A DNA stretch of 64,000 bases, from assembly GCA_949752795.1 (NCBI GenBank), contig CATKHW010000422.1, forward strand, positions 2,914,001-2,978,000, in the 5' to 3' direction. The translations under genes and the position numbers were made by a program. Each line of letters starts with the position of its first letter. The stretch's first letter is position 1. The notes under the pieces were generated by a model, which was not told the DNA's origin, ran no database searches, and saw only the letters and a program-made list of their open reading frames with translations. Shown one piece after another: positions 1-10,171 of this stretch. Origin of the DNA: Hyperoodon ampullatus. Its lineage: Eukaryota; Chordata; Mammalia; Artiodactyla; Ziphiidae.

Positions 1-1470
1 GTAAACAACAGAGCTACAGAGCCAAGGGCACTTCCAGTCTAGGGAATATACCTTGGGAAAACTGAAAATCAAAAAGACACAGCCACCCCAAAATTTAGGG
101 CTGCACTGCTTACAAGGACCTCCACTTGGGTACACCTTAAATATCCCAGGAAATATAAAAATGGTTCAAAAAATTGTGGTACTTACGTACGATGGAATAT
201 CCCTCAGCCATGAAATCAATGTCATAAGACCAGTAGCAGCAAAATGGGTGGATTCAGGTACGATGATTCTAAGTGAAATAAGTCACACAGAAAAAGAAAC
301 TTATCATAAGATATCACTTATGAAGATCCTGTAAACATGGCTACACTTGAACTGAGTTAGGAAAGAGAACAGTGTCTCACATTTAGAAAACACTCTTATG
401 CCTGCTTAAGGGGGAAGGAGAGGTGGGGTGATGCATAAAACCAGAGTTTGATATAAGCACAGGTACCGTTCCAAAAACCAACTATGGAATAGACAAGACC
501 TACACCTTCCTCAGTGAAAGGGACTCAAAACCCCATATTTCCCGCAGAGGAATATATCTGACTAGTAAGAATCTTAAAACCTATGTATTGATATGTCTCC
601 GTAAGGGAATCAAGTGTGTCTAGACTGGGATAAATATGGCAGCGAGAATCAGCTCAAACCCACTATAAAAAGGAATTTCAAAAATAAAACAAAACAACTG
701 GGAAATTCTTTACAATTCCTTCAGGGTCTCTGATGAAACCTGAAATGACCCTATCTACAATGACAGCTGGATGTGGCATAAGGCTGGACACTTGGGACTG
801 AGAGGATTGGTGAGATTGGGTGAGCAAATGCAGACCCTTTAAAGCAATAATGCATGGCACACATTCCATGGGTCCCAACTCTCCAGGTTGAAGGGAATAT
901 TACTACAGATATAACATGTACGGGAATCCTAGAGAACCGACACACTGTGAATACGAAAGGTTTCTAAAACTCAACGAATAGTCCCTCTCCTGGTGCTCTG
1001 GTTTGACTTTCCATCTGCTTTATTATCAACCTCCCAACTTGGAGAGACAGCGCCTTTAACCTCCTGGTTCGCACAGGTTGCCAATTTGGCAGAGGATGAA
1101 AGGGAAGAGGGAGAACCAATGAGAGAGTAGCTGTTAGGCATTTGGACGGGCACATATCACTGTAATTTCCCGGCAGGAAGAAGAATTAACCAAAGTCTCA
1201 GCCACCCACCGGGAATCAGTATAGATCCTGAACCAAAATTTTGGACTTGCGGTCAGCTCACCAAAAACGAGTTGAAAAATGGAGCTCAGGGGCACAGCAA
1301 TTCACAAACTGGCCGAGTAATAAAGGACAACTATCGTCCAAAAATCTGTTGAGGGAAGGCAACGAGGCGGACTTCAAAGCGTGGCAGAATAGCAGGAAAC
1401 AGATTTCAAGAGGTACGTTGGAATTGCCTTTAAAGCACAGGAAGAGGGGCACAACTTCGACAATGATGCA
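1..1470 (+). repeat. Monomer M0 (partial, left edge)
   Basis: The window opens about 268 bases into this copy. Its L1 part is 1-697 and its palindrome is outside. A-type. Marks: CCTCCACTTGGG near 121, an extra C in the A tail at 695, CAGCGCC near 1049, CTCTGGTTTG near 1009, and GGAATTGCC near the right end. Confidence 0.95.
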
Positions 1471-3214
1471 CTTGGCCAAAAAGGGCATATGCGTTTTCTC
1501 CTGAATATATTCAGGAGAAAACGCATACGCCCTTTTTGGCCAAGCAAGCAAGTGGGCAATGCAAATCTGCACTACAAAGAAGTATCACTTCCCACCAGTC
1601 AAAAGGGACATCCACAAAATGTGTAAAAACCAGAAAGGCAAGACAGGCCCTGGAGAACAGGGTGCCTTGTTATGCTGATGGGCGGGATGTAAATTGCCAA
1701 CTGCCTCTCTGGAGGAGTGCATTGTGCTCCCTAAAACAAGTAAACAATAGAGCTACAGAGCCAAGGGCACTTCCAGTCTAGGGAATATACCTTGGGAAAA
1801 CTGAAAATCAAAAAGACACAGCCACCCCAAAATTTAGGGCTGCACTGCTTACAAGGACCTCAACTTGGGTACACCTTAAATATCCCAGGAAATATAAAAA
1901 TGGTTCAAAAAATTGTGGTACTTACGTACGATGGAATATCCCTCAGCCATGAAATCAATGTCATAAGACCAGTAGCAGCAAAATGGGTGGATTCAGGTAC
2001 GATGATTCTAAGTGAAATAAGTCACACAGAAAAAGAAACTTATCATAAGATATCACTTATGAAGATCCTGTAAACATGGCTACACTTGAACTGAGTTAGG
2101 AAAGAGAACAGTGTCTCACATTTAGAAAACACTCTTATGCCTGCTTAAGGGGGAAGGAGAGGTGGGGTGATGCATAAAACCAGAGTTTGATATAAGCACA
2201 GGTACCGTTCCAAAAACCAACTATGGAATAGACAAGACCTACACCTTCCTCAGTGAAAGGGACTCAAAACCCCATATTTCCCGCAGAGGGATATATCTGA
2301 CTAGTAAAGTAAGAATCTTAAAACCTATGTATTGATATGTCTCCGTAAGGGAATCAAGTGTGTCTAGACTGGGATAAATATGGCAGCGAGAATCAGCTCA
2401 AACCCACTATAAAAAGGAATTTCAAAAATAAAACAAAAAAACTGGGAAATTCTTTACAATTCCTTCAGGGTCTCTGATGAAACCTGAAATGACCCTATCT
2501 ACAATGACAGCTGGATGTGGCATAAGGCTGGACACTTGGGACTGAGAGGATTGGTGAGATTGGGTGAGCAAATGCAGACCCTTTAAAGCAATAATGCATG
2601 GCACACATTCCATGGGTCCCAACTCTCCAGGTTGAAGGGAATATTACTACAGATATAACATGTACGGGAATCCTAGAGAACGGACACACTGTGAATACGA
2701 AAGGTTTCTAAAACTCAACGAATAGTCCCTCTCCTGGTGCTCCGGTTTGACTTTCCATCTGCTTTATTATCAACCTCCCAACTTGGAGAGACAGCCCCTT
2801 TAACCTCCTGGTTCGCACAGGTTGCCAATTTGGCAGAGGATGAAAGGGAAGAGGGAGAACCAATGAGAGAGTAGCTGTTAGGCATTTGGACGGGCACATA
2901 TCACTGTAATTTCCCGGCAGGAAGAAGAATTAACCAAAGTCTCAGCCACCCACCGGGAATCAGTATAGATCCTGAACCAAAATTTTGGACTTGCGGTCAG
3001 CTCACCAAAAACGAGTTGAAAAATGGAGCTCAGGGGCACAGCAATTCACAAACTGGCCGAGTAATAAAGGACAACTATCGTCCAAAAATCTGTTGAGAGA
3101 AGGCAACGAGGCGGACTTGAAAGCGAGGCAGAATAGCAGGAAACAGATTTCAAGAGGTACGTTGGAATCGCCTTTAAAGCACAGGAAGAGGGGCACAACT
3201 TCGACAATGATGCA
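1471..3214 (+). repeat. Monomer M1 (1,744 bp)
   Basis: Palindrome 1471-1544 with one mismatch, CpG to CpA at 1487. L1 part 1558-2441. A-type. GTAAA duplication at 2304-2308. Marks: CACCAGTC, GGGTGCCTTG and AACAATAGAGC. Confidence 0.95.
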
Positions 3215-4953
3215 CTTGGACAAAAAGGGCGTATGCGTTTTCTCCTGAATATATTCAGGAGAAAACGCATACGCCCTTTTTGGCCAAGCAAGCAAGCGGG
3301 CAATGCAAATCTGCACTACAAAGAAGTATCACTTCCCACCGGTCAAAAGGGACATCCACAAAATGTGTAAAAACCAGAAAGGCAAGACAGGCCCTGGAGA
3401 ACAGGGAGCCTTGTTATGCTGATGGGCGGGATGTAAATTGCCAACTGCCTCTCTGGAGGAGTGCATTGTGTTCCCTAAAACAAGTAAACAACAGAGCTAC
3501 AGAGCCAAGGGCACTTCCAGTCTCGGGAATATACCTTGGGAAAACTGAAAATCAAAAAGACACAGCCACCCCAAAATTTAGGGCTGCACTGCTTACAAGG
3601 ACCTCAACTTGGGTACACCTTAAATATCCCAGGAAATATAAAAATGGTTCAAAAAATTGTGGTACTTACGTACGATGGCATATCCCTCAGCCATGAAATC
3701 AATGTCATAAGACCAGTAGCAGCAAAATGGGTGGATTCAGGTACGATGATTCTAAGTGAAATAAGTCACACAGAAAAAGAAACTTATCATAAGATATCAC
3801 TTATGAAGATCCTGTAAACATGGCTACACTTGAACTGAGTTAGGAAAGAGAACAGTGTCTCACATTTAGAAAACACTCTTATGCCTGCTTAAGGGGGAAG
3901 GAGAGGTGGGGTGATGCATAAAACCAGAGTTTGATATAAGCACAGGTACCGTTCCAAAAACCAACTATGGAATAGACAAGACCTACACCTTCCTCAGTGA
4001 AAGGGACTCAAAACCCCATATTTCCCGCAGAGGAATATATCTGACTAGTAAGAATCTTAAAACCTATGTATTGATATGTCTCCGTAAGGGAATCAAGTGT
4101 GTCTAGACTGGGATAAATATGGCAGCGAGAATCAGCTCAAACCCACTATAAAAAGGAATTTCAAAAATAAAACAAAAAAACTGGGAAATTCTTTACAATT
4201 CCTTCAGGGTCTCTGATGAAACCTGAAATGACCCTATCTACAATGACAGCTGGATGTGACATAAGGCTGGACACTTGGGACTGAGAGGATTGGTGAGATT
4301 GGGTGAGCAAATGCAGACCCTTTAAAGCAATAATGCATGGCACACATTCCATGGGTCCCAACTCTCCAGGTTGAAGGGAATATTACTACAGATATAACAT
4401 GTACGGGAATCCTAGAGAACGGACACACTGTGAATACGAAAGGTTTCTAAAACTCAATGAATAGTCCCTCTCCTGGTGCTCCAGTTTGACTTTCCATCTG
4501 CTTTATTATCAACCTCCCAACTTGGAGAGACAGCCCCTTTAACCTCCTGGTTCGCACAGGTTGCCAATTTGGCAGAGGATGAAAGGGAAGAGGGAGAACC
4601 AATGAGAGAGTAGCTGTTAGGCATTTGGACGGGCACATATCACTGTAATTTCCCGGCAGGAAGAAGAATTAACCAAAGTCTCAGCCACCCACCGGGAATC
4701 AGTATAGATCCTGAACCAAAATTTTGGACTTGCGGTCAGCTCACCAAAAACGAGTTGAAAAATGGAGCTCAGGGGCACAGCAATTCACAAACTGGCCGAG
4801 TAATAAAGGACAACTATCGTCCAAAAATCTGTTGAGGGAAGGCAACGAGGCGGACTTCAAAGCGTGGCAGAATAGCAGGAAACAGATTTCAAGAGGTACG
4901 TTGGAATCGCCTTTAAAGCACAGGAAGAGGGGCACAACTTCGACAATGATGCA
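3215..4953 (+). repeat. Monomer M2 (1,739 bp)
   Basis: Palindrome 3215-3288 with C to A at 3220. L1 part 3302-4180. A-type. Marks: TCG for TAG near 3523, GGCATATCC near 3678, GTGACATAAGG near 4257, CTCAATGAATAG near 4455. Close to M8. Confidence 0.95.
3280..3696 (+). pseudogene. 138-residue L1 ORF2 remnant frame kept open (M2)
   Basis: In M2 the TAG that usually closes the first L1 frame is TCG (AGTCTCGGGAATA near 3523). The frame runs on and reads GIYLGKTENQKDTATP, followed by FRAALLTRTSTW, clearly the L1 ORF2 C-terminal region. It ends at TGA 3694-3696 because of the downstream frameshift. The apparent start is TTG inside the palindrome. It is the best place in the window to see the ORF2 identity, and it is non-functional. 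Confidence 0.8.
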
Positions 4954-5027
4954 CTTGGCCAAAAAGGGCGTATGCGTTTTCTCCTGAATATATTCAGGAG
5001 AAAACGCATACGCCCTTTTTGGCCAAG
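4954..5027. repeat. 74-bp perfect palindrome (reference copy, M3)
   Basis: Two 37-base arms are exact reverse complements with no spacer, centred between 4990 and 4991. From outside to centre an arm holds TTGGCC, a run of five A, GGGCG, TATGCG, four T, CTCCTG and AATA. The symmetry stops exactly at the outer C/G pair. Such a sequence could extrude as a cruciform in DNA or fold as a 37-bp hairpin if transcribed. It lies between the unassigned segment of the previous monomer and the L1 segment of this one. It occurs in all 36 monomers whose start is in the window, perfect in 20 of them. I do not recognise it as the terminus of a known element. Confidence 0.97.
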
Positions 5028-5040
5028 CAAGCAAGCGGGC

Positions 5041-5556
5041 AATGCAAATCTGCACTACAAAGAAGTATCACTTCCCACCGGTCAAAAGGGACATCCACAA
5101 AATGTGTAAAAACCAGAAAGGCAAGACAGGCCCTGGAGAACAGGGAGCCTTGTTATGCTGATGGGCGGGATGTAAATTGCCAACTGCCTCTCTGGAGGCG
5201 TGCATTGTGTTCCCTAAAACAAGTAAACAACAGAGCTACAGAGCCAAGGGCACTTCCAGTCTAGGGAATATACCTTGGGAAAACTGAAAATCAAAAAGAC
5301 ACAGCCACCCCAAAATTTAGGGCTGCACTGCTTACAAGGACCTCAACTTGGGTACACCTTAAATATCCCAGGAAATATAAAAATGGTTCAAAAAATTGTG
5401 GTACTTACGTACGATGGAATATCCCTCAGCCATGAAATCAATGTCATAAGACCAGTAGCAGCAAAATGGGTGGATTCAGGTACGATGATTCTAAGTGAAA
5501 TAAGTCACACAGAAAAAGAAACTTATCATAAGATATCACTTATGAAGATCCTGTAA
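5041..5556 (+). pseudogene. Remnant of LINE-1 ORF2 C-terminus (reference copy, M3)
   Basis: In intact L1, ORF2 encodes the endonuclease and reverse transcriptase; only the region after the reverse transcriptase domain is represented here. Similarity to the ORF2 C-terminus passes through three frames. The first frame (5019-5264) has PLWR followed by a hydrophobic/basic stretch and hits a TAG at 5262-5264. A short middle stretch reads MEYPSAM in another frame. The last frame (within 5275-5556) reads AAKWVDSGTMILSEIS and ends in TAA at 5554-5556, the position of the natural ORF2 stop. I infer a net +2 indel just after the KYP residues and a 1-base loss between GCCAT and GCAGCA. No catalytic domain is present. 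Apparent starts are TTG. This is a dead coding remnant, not a gene. Confidence 0.85.
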
Positions 5557-5901
5557 ACATGGCTACACTTGAACTGAGTTAGGAAAGAGAACAGTGTCTC
5601 ACATTTAGAAAACACTCTTATGCCTGCTTAAGGGGGAAGGAGAGGTGGGGTGATGCATAAAACCAGAGTTTGATATAAGCACAGGTACCGTTCCAAAAAC
5701 CAACTACGGAATAGACAAGACCTACACCTTCCTCAGTGAAAGGGACTCAAAACCCCATATTTCCCGCAGAGGAATATATCTGACTAGTAAGAATCTTAAA
5801 ACCTATGTATTGATATGTCTCCGTAAGGGAATCAAGTGTGTCTAGACTGGGATAAATATGGCAGCGAGAATCAGCTCAAACCCACTATAAAAAGGAATTT
5901 C
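5557..5901 (+). mobile_element. LINE-1 3' UTR remnant (reference copy, M3)
   Basis: This follows the ORF2 stop directly. It carries the order typical of the L1 3' UTR of hoofed mammals and their relatives: a stretch like CTCACATTTAGAAAAC, the purine-rich GGGGGAAGGAGAGGTGGGG block at 5630-5650, ATAAAACCAGAGTTTGATATAAGCAC, CAACTATGGAATAGACAAGACCTAC, and a terminal region before the A tail. Similarity is weaker than in the ORF2 part. The 5-bp length dimorphism (GTAAA present once or twice after CTA) lies in the homologous place at about 5787. Confidence 0.75.
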
Positions 5902-5919
5902 AAAAATAAAACAAAAAAA
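5902..5919 (+). other. A-rich tail with AATAAA, 3' terminus of the L1 segment
   Basis: Five A, T, AAA, C and seven A end the L1 segment. AATAAA lies at 5905-5910, where an L1 polyadenylation signal is expected. In M4, M17, M18, M22 and M25 the T is C (AAAAACAAAAC), so AATAAA is lost. Tail length varies by one base: eight A in M4, M22 and M25, six in M18. In M0 it is interrupted by an extra C at 695. Confidence 0.7.
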
Positions 5920-6692
5920 CTGGGAAATTCTTTACAATTCCTTCAGGGTCTCTGATGAAACCTGAAATGACCCTATCTACAATGACAGCTGGATGTGGCA
6001 TAAGGCTGGACACTTGGGACTGAGAGGATTAGTGAGATTGGGTGAGCAAATGCAGACCCTTTAAAGCAATAATGCATGGCACACATTCCATGGGTCCCAA
6101 CTCTCCAGGTTGAAGGGAATATTACTACAGATATAACATGTACAGGAATCCTAGAGAACGGACACACTGTGAATACGAAAGGTTTCTAAAACTCAACGAA
6201 TAGTCCCTCTCCTGGTGCTCCGGTTTGACTTTCCATCTGCTTTATTATCAACCTCCCAACTTGGAGAGACAGCCCCTTTAACCTCCTGGTTCGCACAGGT
6301 TGCCAATTTGGCAGAGGATGAAAGGGAAGAGGGAGAACCAATGAGAGAGTAGCTGTTAGGCATTTGGACGGGCACATATCACTGTAATTTCCCGGCAGGA
6401 AGAAGAATTAACCAAAGTCTCAGCCACCCACCGGGAATCAGTATAGATCCTGAACCAAAATTTTGGACTTGCGGTCAGCTCACCAAAAACGAGTTGAAAA
6501 ATGGAGCTCAGGGGCACAGCAATTCACAAACTGGCCGAGTAATAAAGGACAACTATCGTCCAAAAATCTGTTGAGGGAAGGCAACGAGGCGGACTTGAAA
6601 GCGAGGCAGAATAGCAGGAAACAGATTTCAAGAGGTACGTTGGAATCGCCTTTAAAGCACAGGAAGAGGGGCACAACTTCGACAATGATGCA
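5920..6692. repeat. Unassigned segment of the monomer (reference copy, M3)
   Basis: This 773-bp block lies between the L1 A tail and the next palindrome. I recognise no L1, SINE, LTR or gene homology in it. It contains CCAAAATTTTGG, a 12-bp palindrome near 6457, GGTTCGCACAGG near 6289, and several CpGs near its right end. Open frames recur at the same place in almost all copies: + strand 6463-6726, - strand 6480-6794, 6186-6377 and 5973-6167. They begin at TTG or GTG, overlap each other, and show no domain, so I do not call them genes. It could be the L1 5' UTR or flank of the founder L1, a degraded LTR, or unique DNA captured when the satellite formed. Confidence 0.8.
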
Positions 6693-8432
6693 CTTGGACA
6701 AAAAGGGCGTATGCGTTTTCTCCTGAATATATTCAGGAGAAAACGCATACGCCCTTTTTGGCCAAGCAAGCAAGCGGGCAATGCAAATCTGCACTACAAA
6801 GAAGTATCACTTCCCACCGGTCAAAAGGGACATCCACAAAATGTGTAAAAACCAGAAAGGCAAGACAGGCCCTGGAGAACAGGGAGCCTTGTTATGCTGA
6901 TGGGCGGGATGTAAATTGCCAACTGCCTCTCTGGAGGAGTGCATTGTGTTCCCTAAAACAAGTAAACAACCGAGCCACAGAGCCAAGGGCACTTCCAGTC
7001 TCGGGAATATACCTTGGGAAAACTGAAAATCAATAAGACAGAGCCACCCCAAAATTTAGGGCTGCACTGCTTACAAGGACCTCAACTTGGGTACACCTTA
7101 AATATCCCAGGAAATATAAAATTGGTTCAAAAAATTGTTCTACTTACGTACGATGGAATATCCCTCAGCCATGAAATCAATGTCATAAGACCAGTAGCAG
7201 CAAAATGGGTGGATTCAGGTACGATGATTCTAAGTGAAATAAGTCACACAGAAAAAGAAACTTATCATAATTTATCACTTATGAAGATCCTGTAAACATG
7301 GCTACACTTGAACTGAGTTAGGAAAGAGAACAGTGTCTCACATTTAGAAAACACTCTTATGCCTGCTTAAGGGGGAAGGAGAGGTGGGGTGATGCATAAA
7401 ACCAGAGTTTGATATAAGCACAGGTACCGTTCCAAAAACCAACTATGGAATAGACAAGACCTACACCTTCCTCAGTGAAAGGGACTCAAAACACCATATT
7501 TCCCGCAGAGGAATATATCTGACTAGTAAGAATCTTAAAACCTATGTATTGATATGTCTCCATAAGGGAATCAAGTGTGTCTAGACTGGGATAAATATGG
7601 CAGCGAGAATCAGCTCAAACCCACTATAAAAAGGAATTTCAAAAACAAAACAAAAAAAACTGGGATATTCTTTACAATTCCTTCAGGGTCTCTGATGAAA
7701 CCTGAAATGACCCTATCTACAATGACAGCTGGATGTGGCATAAGGCTGGACACTTGGGACTGAGAGGATTGGTGAGATTGGGTGAGCAAATGCAGACCCT
7801 TTAAAGCAATAATGCATGGCACACATTCCATGGGTCCCAACTCTCCAGGTTGAAGGGAATATTACTACAGATATAACATGTACGGGAATCCTAGAGAACG
7901 GACACACTGTGAATACGAAAGGTTTCTAAAACTCAACGAATAGTCCCTCTCCTGGTGCTCCGGTTTGACTTTCCATCTGCTTTATTATCAACCTCCCAAC
8001 TTGGAGAGACAGCCCCTTTAACCTCCTGGTTCGCACAGGTTGCCAATTTGGCGGAGGATTAAAGGGAAGAGGGAGAACCAATGAGAGAGTAGCTGTTAGG
8101 CATTTGGACGGGCACATATCACTGTAATTTCCCGGCAGGAAGAAGAATTAACCAAAGTCTCAGCCACCCACCGGGAATCAGTATAGATCCTGAACCAAAA
8201 TTTTGGACTTGCGGTCAGCTCACCAAAAACGAGTTGAAAAATGGAGCTCAGGGGCACAGCAATTCACAAACTGGCCGAGTAATAAAGGACAACTATCGTC
8301 CAAAAATCTGTTGAGGGAAGGCAATGAGGCGGACTTGAAAGCGTGGCAGAATAGCAGGAAACAGATTTCAAGAGGTACGTTGGAATCGCCTTTAAAGCAC
8401 AGGAAGAGGGGCACAACTTCGACAATGATGCA
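6693..8432 (+). repeat. Monomer M4 (1,740 bp)
   Basis: Palindrome 6693-6766 with C to A at 6698. L1 part 6780-7659 with an eight-A tail and no AATAAA. B-type (ATCAATAAG). Marks: AACCGAGCCAC near 6967, TCG for TAG, GTTCTACTTACG, ATAATTTATCAC near 7267, and GGCGGAGGATTAAAG near 8050. Confidence 0.95.
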
Positions 8433-10171
8433 CTTGGCCAAAAAGGGCGTATGCGTTTTCTCCTGAATATATTCAGGAGAAAACGCATACGCCCTTTTTG
8501 GCCAAGCAAGCAAGCGGGCAATGCAAATCTGCACTACAAAGAAGTATCACTTCCCACCGGTCAAAAGGGACATCCACAAAATGTGTAAAAACCAGAAAGG
8601 CAAGACAGGCCCTGGAGAACAGGGAGCCTTGTTATGCTGATGGGCGGGATGTAAATTGCCAACTGCCTCTCTGGAGGAGTGCATTGTGTTCCCTAAAACA
8701 AGTAAACAACAGAGCTACAGAGACAAGGGCACTTCCAGTCTAGGGAATATACCTGGGAAAAACTGAAAATCAATAAGACAGAGCCACCCCAAAATTTAGG
8801 GCTGCACTGCTTACAAGGACCTCAACTTGGGTACACCTTAAATATCCCAGGAAATATAAAATTGGTTCAAAAAATTGTGCTACTTACGTACGATGGAATA
8901 TCCCTCAGCCATGAAATCAATGTCATAAGACCAGTAGTAGCAAAATGGGTGGATTCAGGTACGATGATTCTAAGTGAAATAAGTCACACAGAAAAAGAAA
9001 CTTATCATAAGTTATCACTTATGAAGATCCTGTAAACATGGCTACACTTGAACTGAGTTAGGAAAGAGAACAGTGTCTCACATTTAGAAAACACTCTTAT
9101 GCCTGCTTAAGGGGGAAGGAGAGGTGGGGTGAGGCATAAAACCAGAGTTTGATATAAGCACAGGTACCGTTCCAAAAACCAACTATGGAATAGACAAGAC
9201 CTACACCTTCCTCAGTGAAAGGGACTCAAAACCCCATATTCCCCGCAGAGGAATATATCTGACTAGTAAGAATCTTAAAACCTATGTATTGATATGTCTC
9301 CATAAGGGAATCAAGTGTGTCTAGACTGGGATAAATATGGCAGCGAGAATCAGCTCAAACCCACTATAAAAAGGAATTTCAAAAATAAAACAAAAAAACT
9401 GGGAAATTCTTTACAATTCCTTCAGGGTCTCTGATGAAACCTGAAATGACCCTATCTACAATGACAGCTGGATGTGGCATAAGGCTGGACACTTGGGACT
9501 GAGAGGATTGGTGAGATTGGGTGAGCAAATGCAGACCCTTTAAAGCAATAATGCATGGCACACATTCCATGGGTCCCAACTCTCCAGGTTGAAGGGAATA
9601 TTACTACAGATATAACATGTACGGGAATCCTAGAGAACGGACACACTGTGAATACGAAAGGTTTCTAAAACTCAACGAATAGTCCCTCTCCTGGTGCTCC
9701 GGTTTGACTTTCCATCTGCTTTATTATCAACCTCCCAACTTGGAGAGACAGCCCCTTTAACCTCCTGGTTCGCACAGGTTGCCAATTTGGCAGAGGATGA
9801 AAGGGAAGAGGGAGAACCAATGAGAGAGTAGCTGTTAGGCATTTGGACGGGCACATATCACTGTAATTTCCCGGCAGGAAGAAGAATTAACCAAAGTCTC
9901 AGCCACCCACCGGGAATCAGTATAGATCCTGAACCAAAATTTTGGACTTGCGGTCAGCTCACCAAAAACGAGTTGAAAAATGGAGCTCAGGGGCACAGCA
10001 ATTCACAAACTGGCCGAGTAATAAAGGACAACTATCGTCCAAAAATCTGTTGAAGGAAGGCAACGAGGCGGACTTGAAAGCGAGGCAGAATAGCAGGAAA
10101 CAGATTTCAAGAGGTACGTTGGAATCACCTTTAAAGCACAGGAAGAGGGGCACAACTTCGACAATGATGCA
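8433..10171 (+). repeat. Monomer M5 (1,739 bp)
   Basis: Palindrome 8433-8506 perfect. L1 part 8520-9398. B-type with CCTGGGAAAAACTG. Marks: GAGACAAGG near 8721, GTAGTAGCA near 8935, GTGAGGCATAAA near 9130, ATTCCCCGCAG near 9238. It shares AAATTGGTTC with M4. Confidence 0.95.

Larger units (their letters stand above)
5041..5919 (+). mobile_element. LINE-1 3'-end segment (reference copy, M3)
   Basis: The whole stretch reads as a decayed L1 3' end in order. ATGCAAATC followed by a diverged TATCAC..CCCACCGGTC matches the late ORF2 DNA of mammalian L1. GGATGTAAATTG, CTCTGGAG, TCAAAAAGACACAGCCACCCC, GATGGAATATCCCTCAGCCATGAA, CTAAGTGAAATAAGTCACACAG and TATCACTTATGA follow at the spacing expected for L1. 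The stop and 3' UTR come next, and an A-rich tail closes it. The equivalent segment is present in every monomer. The 5' side is truncated at the palindrome and linker. No target-site duplication was seen flanking it, as expected if the satellite was formed from a rearranged L1 rather than by insertion into each monomer. The assignment rests on remembered L1 consensus. Confidence 0.88.
4954..6692 (+). repeat. Monomer M3 (1,739 bp), reference copy
   Basis: Palindrome perfect. A-type. Marks: GAGGCGTGC near 5197, AACTACGG near 5703, GGATTAGTGAG near 6027, TACAGGAATCC near 6141. Its parts are annotated separately. Confidence 0.95.

Noticed and set aside
678..1155. Minus-strand frames of 60-66 codons repeated in each monomer
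   Set aside because: Short, mutually overlapping, mostly non-ATG starts, no domains. They are chance frames multiplied by tandem repetition.
1241..1504. Recurring + strand frame of about 87 codons at the end of nearly every monomer
   Set aside because: It begins at TTG, has no recognisable domain, runs into the palindrome, and is open in most copies only because the copies are near-identical. It is broken in M13, M29 and M31 with no sign of constraint.
1258..1572. Recurring minus-strand frame of about 104 codons covering the palindrome
   Set aside because: It begins at GTG, overlaps the + strand frame and spans the inverted repeat, so its first third simply mirrors the other arm. No signal peptide or family was recognised and substitutions are not silent-biased by eye.
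5028..5040. Target-site duplication flanking the L1 segment
   Set aside because: The linker before the L1 part and the bases after the A tail (from 5920) do not match, so there is no evidence that the L1 inserted into a pre-existing monomer.
5629..5651. G-rich block in the L1 3' UTR remnant as a G-quadruplex
   Set aside because: Only two runs have three or more G, with GG runs between, so at best a weak two-layer structure. It is a known kind of purine block in L1 3' UTRs.
5881..5890. TATA-like CACTATAAAAAGG as a promoter
   Set aside because: It lies at the very end of the L1 3' UTR just before the A tail and is explained by decay of that sequence. No initiator or downstream gene was seen.
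6288..6300. GGTTCGCACAGG as an RNA polymerase III B box
   Set aside because: It departs from the GGTTCRANNCC pattern at the key A, and no convincing A box lies at the right distance upstream, so no tRNA or SINE head is called.
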